DNA from: Zygnema cylindricum
Lineage: Eukaryota; Streptophyta; Zygnematophyceae; Zygnematales; Zygnemataceae
Length of the DNA stretch: 64,000 nucleotides
Reading direction: 5' to 3'
Assembly (NCBI GenBank): GCA_037447655.1
Contig: JBBHKE010001710.1
Coordinates: 240,758-304,757, forward strand
Positions 21,383-33,131 of this stretch are shown in pieces. Made by a program: the position numbers and the translations under genes. Numbering within the stretch: position 1 is the stretch's first letter; each line of letters opens with the position of its first letter. Below the pieces are notes generated by a model that worked only from the letters and a program-made list of their open reading frames with translations, was not told the DNA's origin and did no database searches.

Positions 21383-23846
21383 AGAAGTTGCATGGAACCC
21401 CCATTAAGAGGATAAGGAGTGATAATAGGGGGGAATATACCTCTAACGAGTTTGAGGAATATCTGAGGGATGAGGGAGTGTAGCACCACAAATCTGTACC
21501 ATATAACCCGGAACAAAATGGGGTAGCTGAGAGGTTGAATCGAACACTAGGAGATAGTGTACGCAGTATGTTGGCACACAAGAAAATCGGAAAGAGATTT
21601 TGGGCAGAAGCAATGAACTGTGCCAACTACATTAAGAATAGAGTCCTTACCTCAGCTGTAAAGGGAGTGACACCTTACGAAAGATGGGTTGGAAGGAAAC
21701 CAGATATCTCACACCTTAAAGTATTTCGTAGCCAAGTTTACAATCTTGACACGGATAAGAAAAACTGGAAACTATATGCTAAGGGAAAACTTGGATACTT
21801 TGTGGGATATGATGAGGATGTTAAGGGATATGGAGTCTATAACTTAGCAAAGAACGATATAATTCTGGTCAAACACTTAGTTGTCATGGATGAAAGGAAG
21901 TCATTTGACCCTTTCAAATATACAAAGAAGATAAGGATCAGATTTGAGTCCGAAAGTGAGGAGAACTCGGTCGTTCCCGAAAGGGACATGGGTGAAACCG
22001 TGATTACAGATTCAGGGGAGATCCAAGATACAGGAGACTCACCGGAAACCTCACATACTCCTATGGACTTCGAGGAGATAGAGGAAGCGGGACAAGAACC
22101 GGTTTCCTTGGACAGGGGAGCCGATGAGACAGTGAGAAGAAATCCAAGACTTCCATCCATTCTTGCTTCGGAGTTTGAGGGAGGAAGGAGGAGCAGCAAA
22201 AGATTACAGGAAAAACAAGCCGCTCATAAGGTAACTCAGCTATCTCACCCTAATGAGCCTCAGTCTTACTCGGAGGCAGTGAATAGTCCAGAGAAAGAAA
22301 GATGGATTAGAGCTATAAATGATGAGATGGCTTCTATCATGGAAGCAAATACTAACTAACTAGCAGATTGTCCTCCACACAGAAAACCTATTGGGTGTAA
22401 ATGAGTATTTAAACTAAAACAGAACCCAGATAATACCATTGAAAGATATAAGGCTCGATTGGGAGCGAAAGGGTTCACCCAAAAGGAGGGGATTGACTAT
22501 GAGGAGACCTTTGCTCCAGTTGTTCGGTTCCCATCAGTAAGGATTCTCCTCAGTCTGGCAGCAGCGGAAGACATGGAAATACATCAGATGGACATTAAGA
22601 CTGCATTCCTCAATGGTGAGTTAGAGGAAGAAATTTTCATGAGACAACCCGAGGGGTTCGTGGAAGAAGGAGAGGAGAGCATAGTCTGCAGGCTCATAAA
22701 GTCCTTATGTGGACTAAAGCAGGCTCCCCGACAGTGGAATAAGAAACTAGATGAGTTTTATACCAGTCTGGGATATATCCGTATCAGCTCTGACCATTCT
22801 ATCTATATGTTTGAAGATGAGAACAGTGTCATTTTTATTGCAATTTATGTGGATGATCTGCTTGTGTTGAGTAAATCCTTGGAAAACATCAATAAGTTAA
22901 AAACAGATCTTAGAAGCAGATTTGATAAGAAGGATTTAGGGGAGGCAATATATATTTTGGGGATTCAAATGGAGAGATATAGAGGGAAGAAGATTATCAG
23001 ACTTACTCAGAAAGAAGTAATAGGTAATATGCTTGAAAAATTCCAGATGGAAAATGCTAACAGTTGTACCACTCCCATGGACTTGAAAAAAGTAAGTGAT
23101 GGGAGTGTAGAAGGAGGAGTGTGATCTTAGATGATCAAATGGGTACAGAAGAGAGAGAGTTTATGAAGACTATCCGTTATAGACAGGTCGTAGGAAGTTT
23201 AATCTATTTTATGAATTGTACCAGGCCAGACATAGCGGCTGCAGTTGGAGTACTCAGTAGGAGTCTTAATGATCCTAGGAAGAGAGACTGGGAGGCAGCC
23301 AAGAGAGTCATGAGATATCTGGTTGGAACCAGAGAATTATGGTTGCATTTGGGAGGGGAGCACACTGATATCACCACTTGGAGTGATGCTAGTTATGGTG
23401 ATGCTCCTATGAGAAGATGCATTTCGGGATATGTTTTGTATATGGGGGAAGGTGCTTGTTGTTGGAGCAGTAAGCAACAAAGGGTGGTTGCTCAGTCTAC
23501 TGTGGAGGTTGAGTATATGGCATCTTATTCTGCTGTAAAAGAACTAATGTGGGTGAAATCATTGTTAGAAGAACTGGGATTTATGAAGGAGGGAGTGCAT
23601 GAAATCTTTTGCGATAATCAAGCTACAATTGCAATTATAGCCAATCCAAAACACCAATTCAAAGCAAAACATATGGACATAAGATTAAGCTTCGTAAGAG
23701 AAAAAGTTGAAAATAAAATTGTAAATCTTGTGTATAGACCTGATGAAGAAATGGTGGTTGGCATGATGACCAAACCTGTGCCCTCTCCTAAACTAAAATA
23801 TTGTCGAGAAAAATGCGGGTTGAAAGAAAAAATAAAATTAGACTAG
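21383..23846 (+). pseudogene. Copia A5 integrase to RNase H
   Basis: Begins within integrase (KLHGTPIKRIRSDN) with the second Asp, then [16 protein letters not shown] with the catalytic Glu. A 274-codon frame (21535-22359) covers the integrase C-terminus, 22459-23124 the reverse transcriptase (IYVDDLLVLS near 22845), and 23121-23846 the RNase H to KIKLD and stop. Breaks are a stop at 21481, stops near 22358 and 22402, and a frame change at 23121. The 5' half lies beyond the A4 insertion and is not identified. The polypurine tract follows at 23843-23859. Confidence 0.87.
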
Positions 23847-23859
23847 AAAATAAGGGGAG

Positions 23860-24943
23860 TGTTGAAATTTATAGATTTCTAGAGTATTTTCTAGGTTTAA
23901 ATATGTTTTTATAAAAGGAAAAGAAAAAGGACGGACAGCCTGCCTCCACCTCCGCTCTCTAACCCCTATACTTGTTGTAGTCACTGAAGGTTAGAGAGGG
24001 AGGTTGATCCATGGCTGCCTTAGTTCAACAGACAGCTATTTTTAGTAGGTTACTAAAAATATACTTGACAGACTAGAGATTTGATCCAGGTACCTACGAT
24101 TCGTCAAGTTGGCCGGTAGCGGTCAGTTTTATCCTAATAGACTAGGACCAATGCTAAGTGCTATGGTATGTGATAGATATATATATAGTTCGAGTGGATA
24201 AAATTCATTTAACTAGAACTGTATACGGCGTACATAGATACAATTTAAGAAAGTACGTCGTACGATGCTAATTCAAAACGGATACCACGCATTTTGTTTC
24301 GACGGCGAAACAAATGCCGCGCAAGTATTTATTACGGCTAAGATTGCGTTTCGCATAAAATCCAACGGCGCACATCATCGCCGAAATCCCGGAGAGGTCA
24401 CTGTGGCGTTTTGTAACGTGGCATGACCTGGAGCCACGTGGTATGATGACATTCGGTCATTGGAATTCCGAGGAACGCTCCACGTGGTATGATGACATTC
24501 CGTAATTGGAATTCCGAGGAACGTACAGACGAGTGAAAAGCAAACACGCGTCGGCGTAATAGCCTTGTCGTACATAGGCCGTACAAAAGGTACATCGGCA
24601 GTAGTACTTTTGTATACGGTACAGTAATCTGATTGGTGCGTACTTCAATAGATAGAAGTTATTAGAGAGAATCAGGACTTAGAAAATTTTGGTAGGTAGT
24701 CACCTCTCCCTTTGAGAGTTTGTACAAATTGGCATTTTTAGTGCCTCATAACTTATCGGTTGGTTGGCCGTTTTCAATGATTCTTTTTGTTACGGACTCA
24801 GGGGAGTCTAAGCTACACAGGGGTGCAGTCAAATTGTCAGTTTGCCTTCTTGGGCAGCAGTGGTTGTGGCTTCAAGTGGTTTAGTTAAATACTATCTAGA
24901 GGCTTCCTGTATTCTGTGGTCCAATGGAGGACACAGAATTGCA
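23860..24943 (+). mobile_element. 3' LTR of Copia A5
   Basis: 1084 bp, TGTTG to TTGCA, directly after the polypurine tract. A TATA-like run TATATATATA is near 24176-24186, and an internal direct repeat lies at about 24430-24520 (the CCACGTGGTATGATGACATT unit twice). It is followed at 24944 by RNase H coding of A6, into which A5 probably inserted. Confidence 0.85.
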
Positions 24944-25193
24944 GTGTTTTGTGATAATCAGGCAGCCATTACCATTTCTGCAAATCCTAAACACCATTTT
25001 GAATTCAAACATATGGGCATTAGACTTAGCTTCGTTACAGAAAAGGTAGAAGACAATATAATAAGTTTAGAGTATAGACCAGATATTGAAATGGTAGCAT
25101 ATATGTTGACCAAACATGTGCCTTCCCCTATGCTAATTTTCTGTAGGTAGAAGTGTGGTCTTAAATTGAAAAGTGACTAGAAAATAAAGGGAG
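24944..25193 (+). pseudogene. Copia A6 RNase H tail
   Basis: Only the end of pol is present: VFCDNQAAITISANPKHHF, then HMGIRLSFVTEKVE and a stop at 25148-25150, one residue earlier than in relatives, where CRxKCGLK continues. A polypurine tract (AAAATAAAGGGAG) leads to the LTR at 25194. The upstream part was displaced by the A5 insertion. Confidence 0.85.
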
Positions 25194-26237
25194 TGTAGAT
25201 ATTAATGGTTGTTTTAGCATTTTCTAGGTCTAAATATGTAAAATGAAATTCAAAGAAGAACAGAGGCAGTCTGCCTCAACTCCTCTCTTCATCTCCCACA
25301 CTTGTCGTAGTCACTGAAGGTTAGAAATGGAGCTAAAGCAATGGTTGCGTATGCTGATCAGAGAGAAAGAGACAAGCATAAGATTTTAGTAGGTTTTCCA
25401 TAATGTACTTGACGAACCCAAGATTTTATCCTAGTACTAACCGTCCGGCAAGTTAACAGTAGTTATATTGTAGGAGAGGTGCTAAGCTATTTAGCGTTTG
25501 ACGAGTATTTAAAAACGTACGTCTATATTAATTCATTTAACTGCGCGAACAAATATATAATATAGATACAGTTAGAATATACGTACGGCTTGGTACTTTG
25601 CGAAACAAATACAACGCATTTGTTTCGACGACGAAACAAATACCGCGCATTGATTTTCGATAGCTATAATCAAAAGCCGCTTTTGATTGAACAGCCACGA
25701 TAGGTAATGAGATCGCGCAATAGGCGCATTGGCAATTTTCGCTCATCGCCACGTCAAGCGCCACGTGGCCTTACTTCATTGGCTTGCGACATCTCCGGAG
25801 AATATGGGAACTAATCCGGATATGGCAAGCGTCAACATTTTAGCCATGCCGTACGATGGCAGTACAGAAAGTACTTCAGCACCTGTACCTTTTTGTACGA
25901 CACAATCTTCTAATTGGTGTTGTACTCTAGTAGAAAAGGGTTTAGAGAGGGATATAGGCTATATAAAAATTTGGTAGGTAGTCGCTTCCCTCCTAGAGTG
26001 CTTCTGTACAAAAGGTCAACTTTGACCCTTAATAACTTACTGCTCAGGGGAGCAAATTCAAAGATTCTTTTTGCTATTAACTCACGAGAGTCTTATCTTA
26101 ACAGAAGTGAAGGTGTTCAGAGTTTTTGTTGTCCAAGGTGGCAATTATTCTTGTTGAAACAGAAAGGCATCAGGGTTATCCTTGGGGCTTCGTGTGAGCT
26201 GCCCATTCTAAGGACCAATGGAGGTCTCAGAATTGCA
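25194..26237 (+). mobile_element. 3' LTR of Copia A6
   Basis: 1044 bp, TGTAG to TTGCA, colinear with the other A-type LTRs, including the tRNA-like segment near 25415-25455 (its T-arm stem is kept by G-U pairs). The right flank is an unrelated decayed coding relic. Confidence 0.85.
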
Positions 26238-26639
26238 CCTTCGACAACAATATTTTGACACTTTAAACTCCGATTTTTCACTAGACAACATCCGTATGGT
26301 GGAAATGGATACTAACGAGATGTTGGGTTTGCACGGTGAGGATATGAGGACGATTTGACATCATTCTCAAAATTGTGCCCCTTGTTACTTACCAGACTTG
26401 TCACAGGATATGGATCCCATACCGATGCCAATCACGGAGCCAACAAAGTGTATCTCTACCACGGGCAGATGGCGAGACTACCATGCTCTTGTGTGACAAT
26501 TATAATTTGGGTTTCCACATGGAGTTTCTCGTTCCTCCATTGACGGTCGTGTCGGCTGGCCACTAGTTCTGCCATGGTCGTCGCGACCTTCCGACGTTGT
26601 TGGCCAGCTCCTCTGCACGCTAAGGAGCTTGGGGGGGGA
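26238..26639 (+). pseudogene. PHD-finger-like coding relic at the 3' end of another retroelement
   Basis: One frame around 26462-26566 reads GETTMLLCDNYNLGFHMEF then LVPPLTVVSAGH. This is the core of a PHD finger (MLLCDxC-x4-H-x2-C, PPL, P-x-G-x-W) with two Cys changed to Tyr and Phe and the Trp codon turned into a stop. An upstream segment in another frame includes NCAPCYLP. A G-rich purine tract (26618-26639) follows, then a long direct repeat, which looks like coding end, polypurine tract, LTR. PHD fingers read histone H3 tails. Link to the methyltransferase retroelement at 2280-4685 is inference. Confidence 0.5.
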
Positions 26640-26971
26640 ATTATTTGGTCCATCTCACTCTAGGGGAGTTTTCTTTGCTTTTCCCTTTGTCATATTAACA
26701 TTTATTTTTTCTCTTGGTGTATATATTTTTTGTCCATCCATATTCATTTTCGTTTGTATATATGTTTGTGAGTATGACTTTGTTTGTTAGGTTGCATGGT
26801 TCCCTTGCTTCTCTCTCATGCACGACTGCTATCATGCCGCATAGTATCAGTTACACGCATGCATGGTTATTTGGAACGCGGGCACGATATTTTGCATGCA
26901 TGCGCGACCTTTGGCACGCGCACACGATATTTGACGGTCGTGCACGATATTATGCACATATGCACAATTAT

Positions 26972-28060
26972 TGTAATTCGAGACCTCCATTGGCCCTCAA
27001 AGTAGGCACCACACTTGAAGCCCCTAGGATAACCGTGACCCTTTTGAGTTTCCACAAGAATAATTGCCACCTTGAAAGATAAAAACTCTAACCAACTTCA
27101 CCTTTGTGAAGAAAAGACTCCCCTGAGTCGATAGCAAAAATAATATCTGAATTCGCTCCCCTAAGCATTAAGTTATGAAGGGTCAAAGTTGACATTTTGT
27201 ACAAGAGCTCTTTGGGAGAGAGGGGTCTGCCTACAAAATTTTCTAAGTCCTAAATTTCTCTCTAAACCCTATACAACTAGAGTATGGCACCAATCAGATT
27301 ATTGTGTCGTGTAGAAAAGTACACGTGTCGAAGTACTTCATGTACGACCATCGCACAATATGGCTAAAGTGTCGACGCCTGCCATATCCGGATTCGTCCA
27401 CGTATTCTCCAAAGATGCCGCAAGCCAATGTGGTTGTGCAATGTGTCACTTAACATGGCGTTGACCAAAAACCGCCAAAGCGCCCATTCCGAGATCTCGG
27501 CATCTATCGCAACCGTTCGATCAAGATCGGCTTTTAATTATAGCCGTTGAAAATGATTGCGTGGTATTTGTTTCGCCATCGAAACAAATGCGCGGTATTC
27601 GTTTCGTGGAGTACCGTACACCTACTAGACAAAAATGTATCTATGTCCTAAGAACCTGTTCGTTCCGTTAAATGAAATTGTCTACGTATACATCTATAAA
27701 TATTTATGAAACCTTATATACCACAGCTCTGATCCTAGACTAATAGGTTAAAGCTACCGGCTACTGCTTGCCTTGATGGACTGCAAGTACTAGGATCAAA
27801 TCCTGGGTCTGTCAAGTTCCTTTTGGTAAACCTACCAAACAACTACCTGTCTCTCTTGGACAGCATAGGCAGCCATGGCTCTAGCTTCCTCTCCAACAAC
27901 ATAGGTAGCCATGGCTCTAGCTTCCTCTCCAACCTTCAGTGACTGCGACAAGTGTAGGAGTTTGAGAGAGGAGTTAGAGGCAGACTGCCTCTACTTCTTT
28001 TGTGCTCTTTATCTTTACATGTTTAAACCTAGAAAATACTAAAAACCTTTAGTTTCTACA
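26972..28060 (-). mobile_element. Solo Copia A-type LTR
   Basis: 1089 bp, no internal region on either side; flanks ATTAT (26967-26971) and ATTTT (28061-28065) differ at one base. It carries a 33-bp tandem duplication of the CAGCCATGGCTCTAGCTTCC unit at about 27868-27935 and a 10-bp tRNA-like outer stem (CTTGATGGAC with GTCTGTCAAG) kept by two G-U pairs. Confidence 0.85.
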
Positions 28061-28570
28061 ATTTTAGCACGCACGCATGATTTTCGTTTGCACGTGTGGT
28101 TTTCTCACGGTGGCTTATTTATTGTCGGTTCATTGTTGTGACGTGTACGCGATTTGCGTACACATCTAATGGAATATTTACTTATTTAGTGCGATTTGTT
28201 TCGTTTCATGCACAGGTACACGATTTGGATGGACGGCCTCGGAATATCGTTTGGACGCCGTACGAATCGTATGGACAAGGATCGTAGGATGGCGCTTCGC
28301 TTCCCATATCACTTTTAAGTCGTGGACCCTCGTAGGTTCACGCACACATGTAGATACGGAGGGTTTTTACCCTCGAACGGTGGATTTTGTTAGGCGTACG
28401 ATGTTGGACGCCTATTGGCCAACATCTTAAGTAGGTTCGTTCATGTAAACTAGCCTAGACTTAGGTTAGGTTTGCGTAGGCGTACCGTAGCTTCTACTTA
28501 GTCTATTTTCAGACTTATAATTTTTAGCTTTTGGACAAGAATTTTTTCTTGGCGGCCGATCTTTTCTTTT

Positions 28571-28572
<2 letters not shown>

Positions 28573-28630
<58 letters not shown>
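28573..28630. repeat. (CT)n microsatellite
   Basis: About 58 bp of nearly pure CT dinucleotides. Confidence 0.95.
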
Positions 28631-28634
<4 letters not shown>

Positions 28635-29044
28635 CGATTGCTCAAGTTTCTTCTTTTCCTTTGCTAGCTAGGTGTAGAGGCTAGGTAGTTTAAGGATATT
28701 CTCCCTTGTATTTTTGCCCACGCTTTTTATTCCACACGGCTCAAAGCTAAGTCCGGAAGGTTTCCCTCCATCTAGTGTTATTTTTGGGAAGTGGTGGATT
28801 GGAGTACGTGTGGAAAAGCATCCGGATCCTGCTGCGCCTTCCACGGGCAGCTGAACGGTTTGGGGTGTTTGTATTTTTGTTGTATGTATTTCGGTTGGGA
28901 GTGGAGTAGTGAATTTTGGTCGAATTTGGAATTTTCCTTGTTTTGGTTGAAATTGGTTATTTGCTTTGCTGCCTCTTCGAGATAACTCTTGTAGAGAATA
29001 CCATAGAGACCCGAGAGCCTAGTGGCTACCTCGTGGCTTAGTAT

Positions 29045-29233
29045 AAATTATTGGGTCCATCTCACTCTAGGGGAGTATTCTTTCCTTTTCCCTTTGTCAT
29101 ATTCACATTTATTCTTTCTCTTGGTGCATATACTTTTTGTCCATCCATATTCATTTTCGTTTGTATATATGCTTGTGAGCATGACTTTGATGGTTAGGAT
29201 ACATGGTTCCCTTACTTCTCTCTCATGCACGAC
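29045..29233 (+). repeat. Second copy of the LTR-like start
   Basis: Direct repeat of 26640-26829. It breaks into the purine microsatellite at the CATGCACGAC motif, where the first copy instead continues with unrelated sequence. Confidence 0.8.
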
Positions 29234-29538
29234 AAGGGAGAGAGGGAGAGAGGGAGAGAGGGAGAGGGCGAGAGGGAGAGAGGGAGAGAGGGAGAGAGGG
29301 AGAGAGGGAGAGAGGGGGAGGGGGAGGGGGGTGGGGAGGGGGAGGGGGAGGGGGAGGGGGAGGGGGAGGGGGAAGGGGAAGGGGAGGGGGAGGGGGAGGG
29401 GGAGGGGGAGGGGGAGGGGGAGGGGGGGGAGGGGGAGGGGGAGGGGGAGGTGAGGGGGAGGGGGGAGGGGGAGGGGGAGGGAGAGGGAGAGAGGGAGAGG
29501 GAGAGGGAGAAGAAGAGGGAGAGGGAGAGGGAGAGAGA
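29234..29538. repeat. Purine (GA/GGGGGA) microsatellite, G-quadruplex-prone
   Basis: About 300 bp of all-purine plus strand: GGGAGA units at both ends and GGGGGA units in the middle (about 29313-29480). Open frames through it encode only Gly/Glu/Arg or Pro/Leu repeats and are not genes. Confidence 0.95.
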
Positions 29539-32500
29539 TTCTATTGCTCACACCACTATTTCTGGGTAGATGTGCTTTTTCTCTCCCCTCTCACCGAAAC
29601 CTGCTGCATTGTTTAGGACAAATTCCATCGGCATACGAACTGAGTTCTTGAGAGTGATACTAGATCCTGATTGGCGACGCCCAACCAGTCGCGTGACAAG
29701 ATAGGGCCAGACATGGGCGACGACATTTAGCCAAAGGGGATGAATCTGGTACTAGTAATTCAAATTTCCTCCACGTGTTTCTTTTACTATTCTTGCCGAT
29801 TTGGCTGTAAATTTTAAACGACAAGTTTGGAAGTCGAAAGAACTACAGTTAAAGGGCAAAAGGCGGAGGAACTTCAGAAACTGAATAAAAGTACACTTGG
29901 GCTTCATCACCAAACAGGCGTCATATGAGTGTTTCTATTGTTTTTAGTGTTGATGTTATCTTTGGCTCTCAAGCTTTCCCTTGTTTACAAGCATCGTAGT
30001 TTCATTAAAAAGTGGCCAATGGGAAGTTATGAGTCTCGTCTTCTGACAGTGCCAATGCAGCAAAAATACTTGGATGTACAACATGAAATCAGTTCAATGA
30101 AAGAAGTGCAATAATACGATCGTTGATTGTATTTTATGAGAGGGGTGTCACAAAGCTGTAACAGAGAAATACCGAGAAATGTATAGAAGCGCCTCTCCGT
30201 CAACCACAAGAGTTGGAAAACTGACTCTCCTTTGAAAGCAAGACTTGTCCATTATTACATAACAACACTATAATCATTTCTTCAAACGCCAAAAATATAC
30301 GTTTATTCATCAGCGACGCCAAAGAAAACTTCAGCATGTTTCCAAGAATTCTTCTCCTTTTTTAGAATAAAATATTGATGTTGTTTGTCATGTTTGCCTA
30401 CAATCTATAGTAAGACAAGCTGCGTTTTTAAGCCGATTCTTACACATGGCATGCCACGCTATATAAAGTCAATAATATAATACACTATGTTATAAAGTAC
30501 TATTGTATGCATAATATATTTTTTTAAAGTTACCGCCGATATGGAATTGTTGGTCTGACCGTTCGATAGCCGATAACTATCAGTATCGGTGTTATCGCGA
30601 TAATATTTTTACCAATACACAACACTAAAAAATAGTGCTGTTCGAAAAAATATTTCCGATCGAGAGTCACATAACAGATATTTTCCGCGTACAATGAGAT
30701 TATACAGAAAAACGACAAATAAAGGAGCATGTATATAATTGAAGCTTCCAATAGCGTTGCTAAACTTTTTCAACACACGTGTACATGCTCATGCCTAAAC
30801 AGCCATTGGTAATAAAAAAGGGTTACAAATCTTATGAATGGGGACCCTGCAATTTCAAAAATTTACTCAAAGTTGCGCTCCTATTATGTTGGATTTGACA
30901 TTCTGGACTCACCCAAGAGCTTTTATTTCCACAATTTGGTTGCCTAGTGGCAGGTTCGTACCACGTTTCAAATAGACAAAAATGGGATTAATGGTACATT
31001 TTGACATTAACCGATCTTGCAGGAGCACCTGTATCAAAACGGAGGCCCAAAAGGAGCCTAAACGTAGCCTAAACGGAGCCTTCGACATAAAACGTACAAC
31101 CTGTACAACAGAGGAGAGAACTGAAACATTTCGGCGAAAAACTGTATGGCGAGATGTCATAATTAGCTTAGTTGGGATAAAAAGAGAGTGTTTGTTCTCT
31201 GTCTATAAATGCTAATAACCTGAATTACAGAACTCGTATTCCATGTGTATTACGGAACTCGCGTTCCACATGTATACTCCCTGCAGCACAAAAAACACAC
31301 AATATAAAACGTTTAAAACTATGGTTCCGAGCTTGTTGGAAAAACAATCCAACTGTTTCCACGACGTTCAGAATAAGAACATAAAAAAGAAAATTCACAA
31401 TTACGAATTTTTTATCCTTTGACATAAACTCCCGCTTGTTATGCATACCACCAGTCTAAGTAAAAAGGCAAAAACATAGAAAAAAAAATGTCGTCAACAA
31501 CCTAAATTCATTACCTAAAAAAAAACAAATAGCTACATTTTCACTTATTTCATGGAGAATATAAAAAAAAGGGCGTGTAACCTAAACCGGAGAGAAGTAA
31601 GAAACATATTGGGATTCTCTTGAATTGTGACTGTTAATCTTTCATTCCACTAACTAGTTTGTCATTTAATTCCGCTAAAAATAAATAGAGCTTCCAATTA
31701 TATATCGCACGAACGTATCTCATTTCGATGTTGCGATACTATCACGATGCTTATCGCATTATTTGCCATAAACAATATTCAGTATGTCATTTTTTGTCAC
31801 GTGAGCGCTTGGAAACTGCATAACAGTAAAACGAAATCGTTTTGTCGGTGGAATTTTGATTCAGTAGAACAACTTTGAAAATCACCGTACCTTGACTTTT
31901 GACAAGCCGTCAACAAAAACTTTATGATATTTTCCAGACTTCCATTCAGTCGTAGTGATCATGGCGTCAGCAGAAAGTGACGTACAAAATTGTACCTTGC
32001 ACCGCAGGAACATTACGCTATAATACACGATGCACTATATCGCTTATGATGGAGACAAGCTACTATAATATGTTTCTGTAGGGATATCGTCCACATGCCT
32101 TCAAACGATACAATACGCAACACTAATTTCAGTTAATAACAACTTTTTTTTCAACTTCAACAGAACATAACACGGAGCTGCCAAAGTATCTCCAAAATAA
32201 AATGTCAAGATAAGATATTTCACGTGCATACATCAGCTTCTCCTATTAGCTTGCCAGCAGTTATCCTTAAAAAAGTCTTGAAAGCAAAAAAAAACTTCTA
32301 GTTTTTTTTTTTTTCTTGAACGAATGAACTGAAAGCTCAGTTAACGGCAAAAACAATTCAACACAATAACTGCATCGTTCCGTGCTGTTAGAGTTAACAA
32401 TACTACTATTGTCATGTGAATTAACCTTCAGTCAAAAAAGGTGTTGATAACACTACTTCTACAGAGTAGATAGACATCTGCCACCTTTCCTTGAACTAAA

Positions 32501-33131
32501 TTAGTATTATTGATACTAATTTAACCTTAGTACTGATAACTATTTTAATATAGTAGTGATGAACTCTAGAACCAGACCGTCTGATACCACATGAAATATT
32601 TCCTATCACACTCCAAAAGTTAGAAAACCGCCAATAGCAACTGATGTTAGTTTTCCGAGCAGAAAGACTCTGGATTGGAGTCCGAATTTTGTGCATCCGT
32701 CTTTGAATCAAGAAAATCAGCAACTAATAAACCATCTTAGAAACAGGAGTCCCTATGTCACCATCTGACTTTCAGGAAATTATGTTAACCCATACGGAAA
32801 ATAGAAATTCAAGCTCAGTTTTTGATTGCGATATCACTTCCAGTCTCGGAATGGTACAAAAATATTTTAATAATTTGGACTCTGATTGGCAGGAGCATTT
32901 AAAATTCGGGCTTCAAATAACAAGAAACTCTATTTTGAGTCTTGTTCTTCAGCCCATGCCAAACAGTAAAACATGTTTCTTAACAACAAAAAAGGAGAAT
33001 TTATTTCTGGCCTCCCGAGGACCATGAAACTAACTAACATACTTAAACATTAACTACAGATTAACCTTCGGAAATCTACCGAAATATCAATGCTTCAGAA
33101 ATCTCACCTGTCAGATGATGATTGAATTATC
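29539..33131. other. Intergenic, AT-rich, no recognised gene
   Basis: I see no conserved coding here. The longest open frames (such as 29929-30114 and 32755-33027) are short, low in recognisable motifs and match no family I know. A 25-bp imperfect tandem pair (GAACTCGTATTCCA / GAACTCGCGTTCCA) lies at about 31225-31275. One MITE-like stretch is listed separately. Confidence 0.6.
32446..32565. mobile_element. Possible MITE related to the one at 19710
   Basis: Ends show a short inverted repeat (ACACTACT near 32451, AGTAGTGA near 32559). The middle shares a CTGCCAC...ACTAAATTAG...CTAATTT core with the 19710-19908 MITE. The match is partial and the borders are uncertain. Confidence 0.3.

Larger units (their letters stand above)
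26640..29046 (+). mobile_element. LTR-like unit of an unidentified retroelement, interrupted by a solo LTR
   Basis: The first 190 bp (26640-26829, from GGTCCATCTCAC) recur at 29045-29233 at about 90% identity by eye, in direct orientation. Without the inserted solo LTR the unit is about 1.3 kb. It holds repeated short motifs such as CACGATATT, a pure CT run and a T/G-rich tail, and no ORF of note. Being right after a purine tract, it is best read as a long LTR. Head-to-tail repetition of its start at 29045 suggests a tandem or partly duplicated LTR. Confidence 0.5.

Noticed and set aside
29022-29616. Gly/Glu/Arg-rich and Pro/Leu-rich long open frames on both strands
   Set aside because: They are translations of the purine microsatellite; no start context or non-repetitive conserved part.
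29929-30114. 61-codon ORF with a hydrophobic N-terminus
   Set aside because: Short, no family match that I know, no conserved neighbour, AT-rich background.
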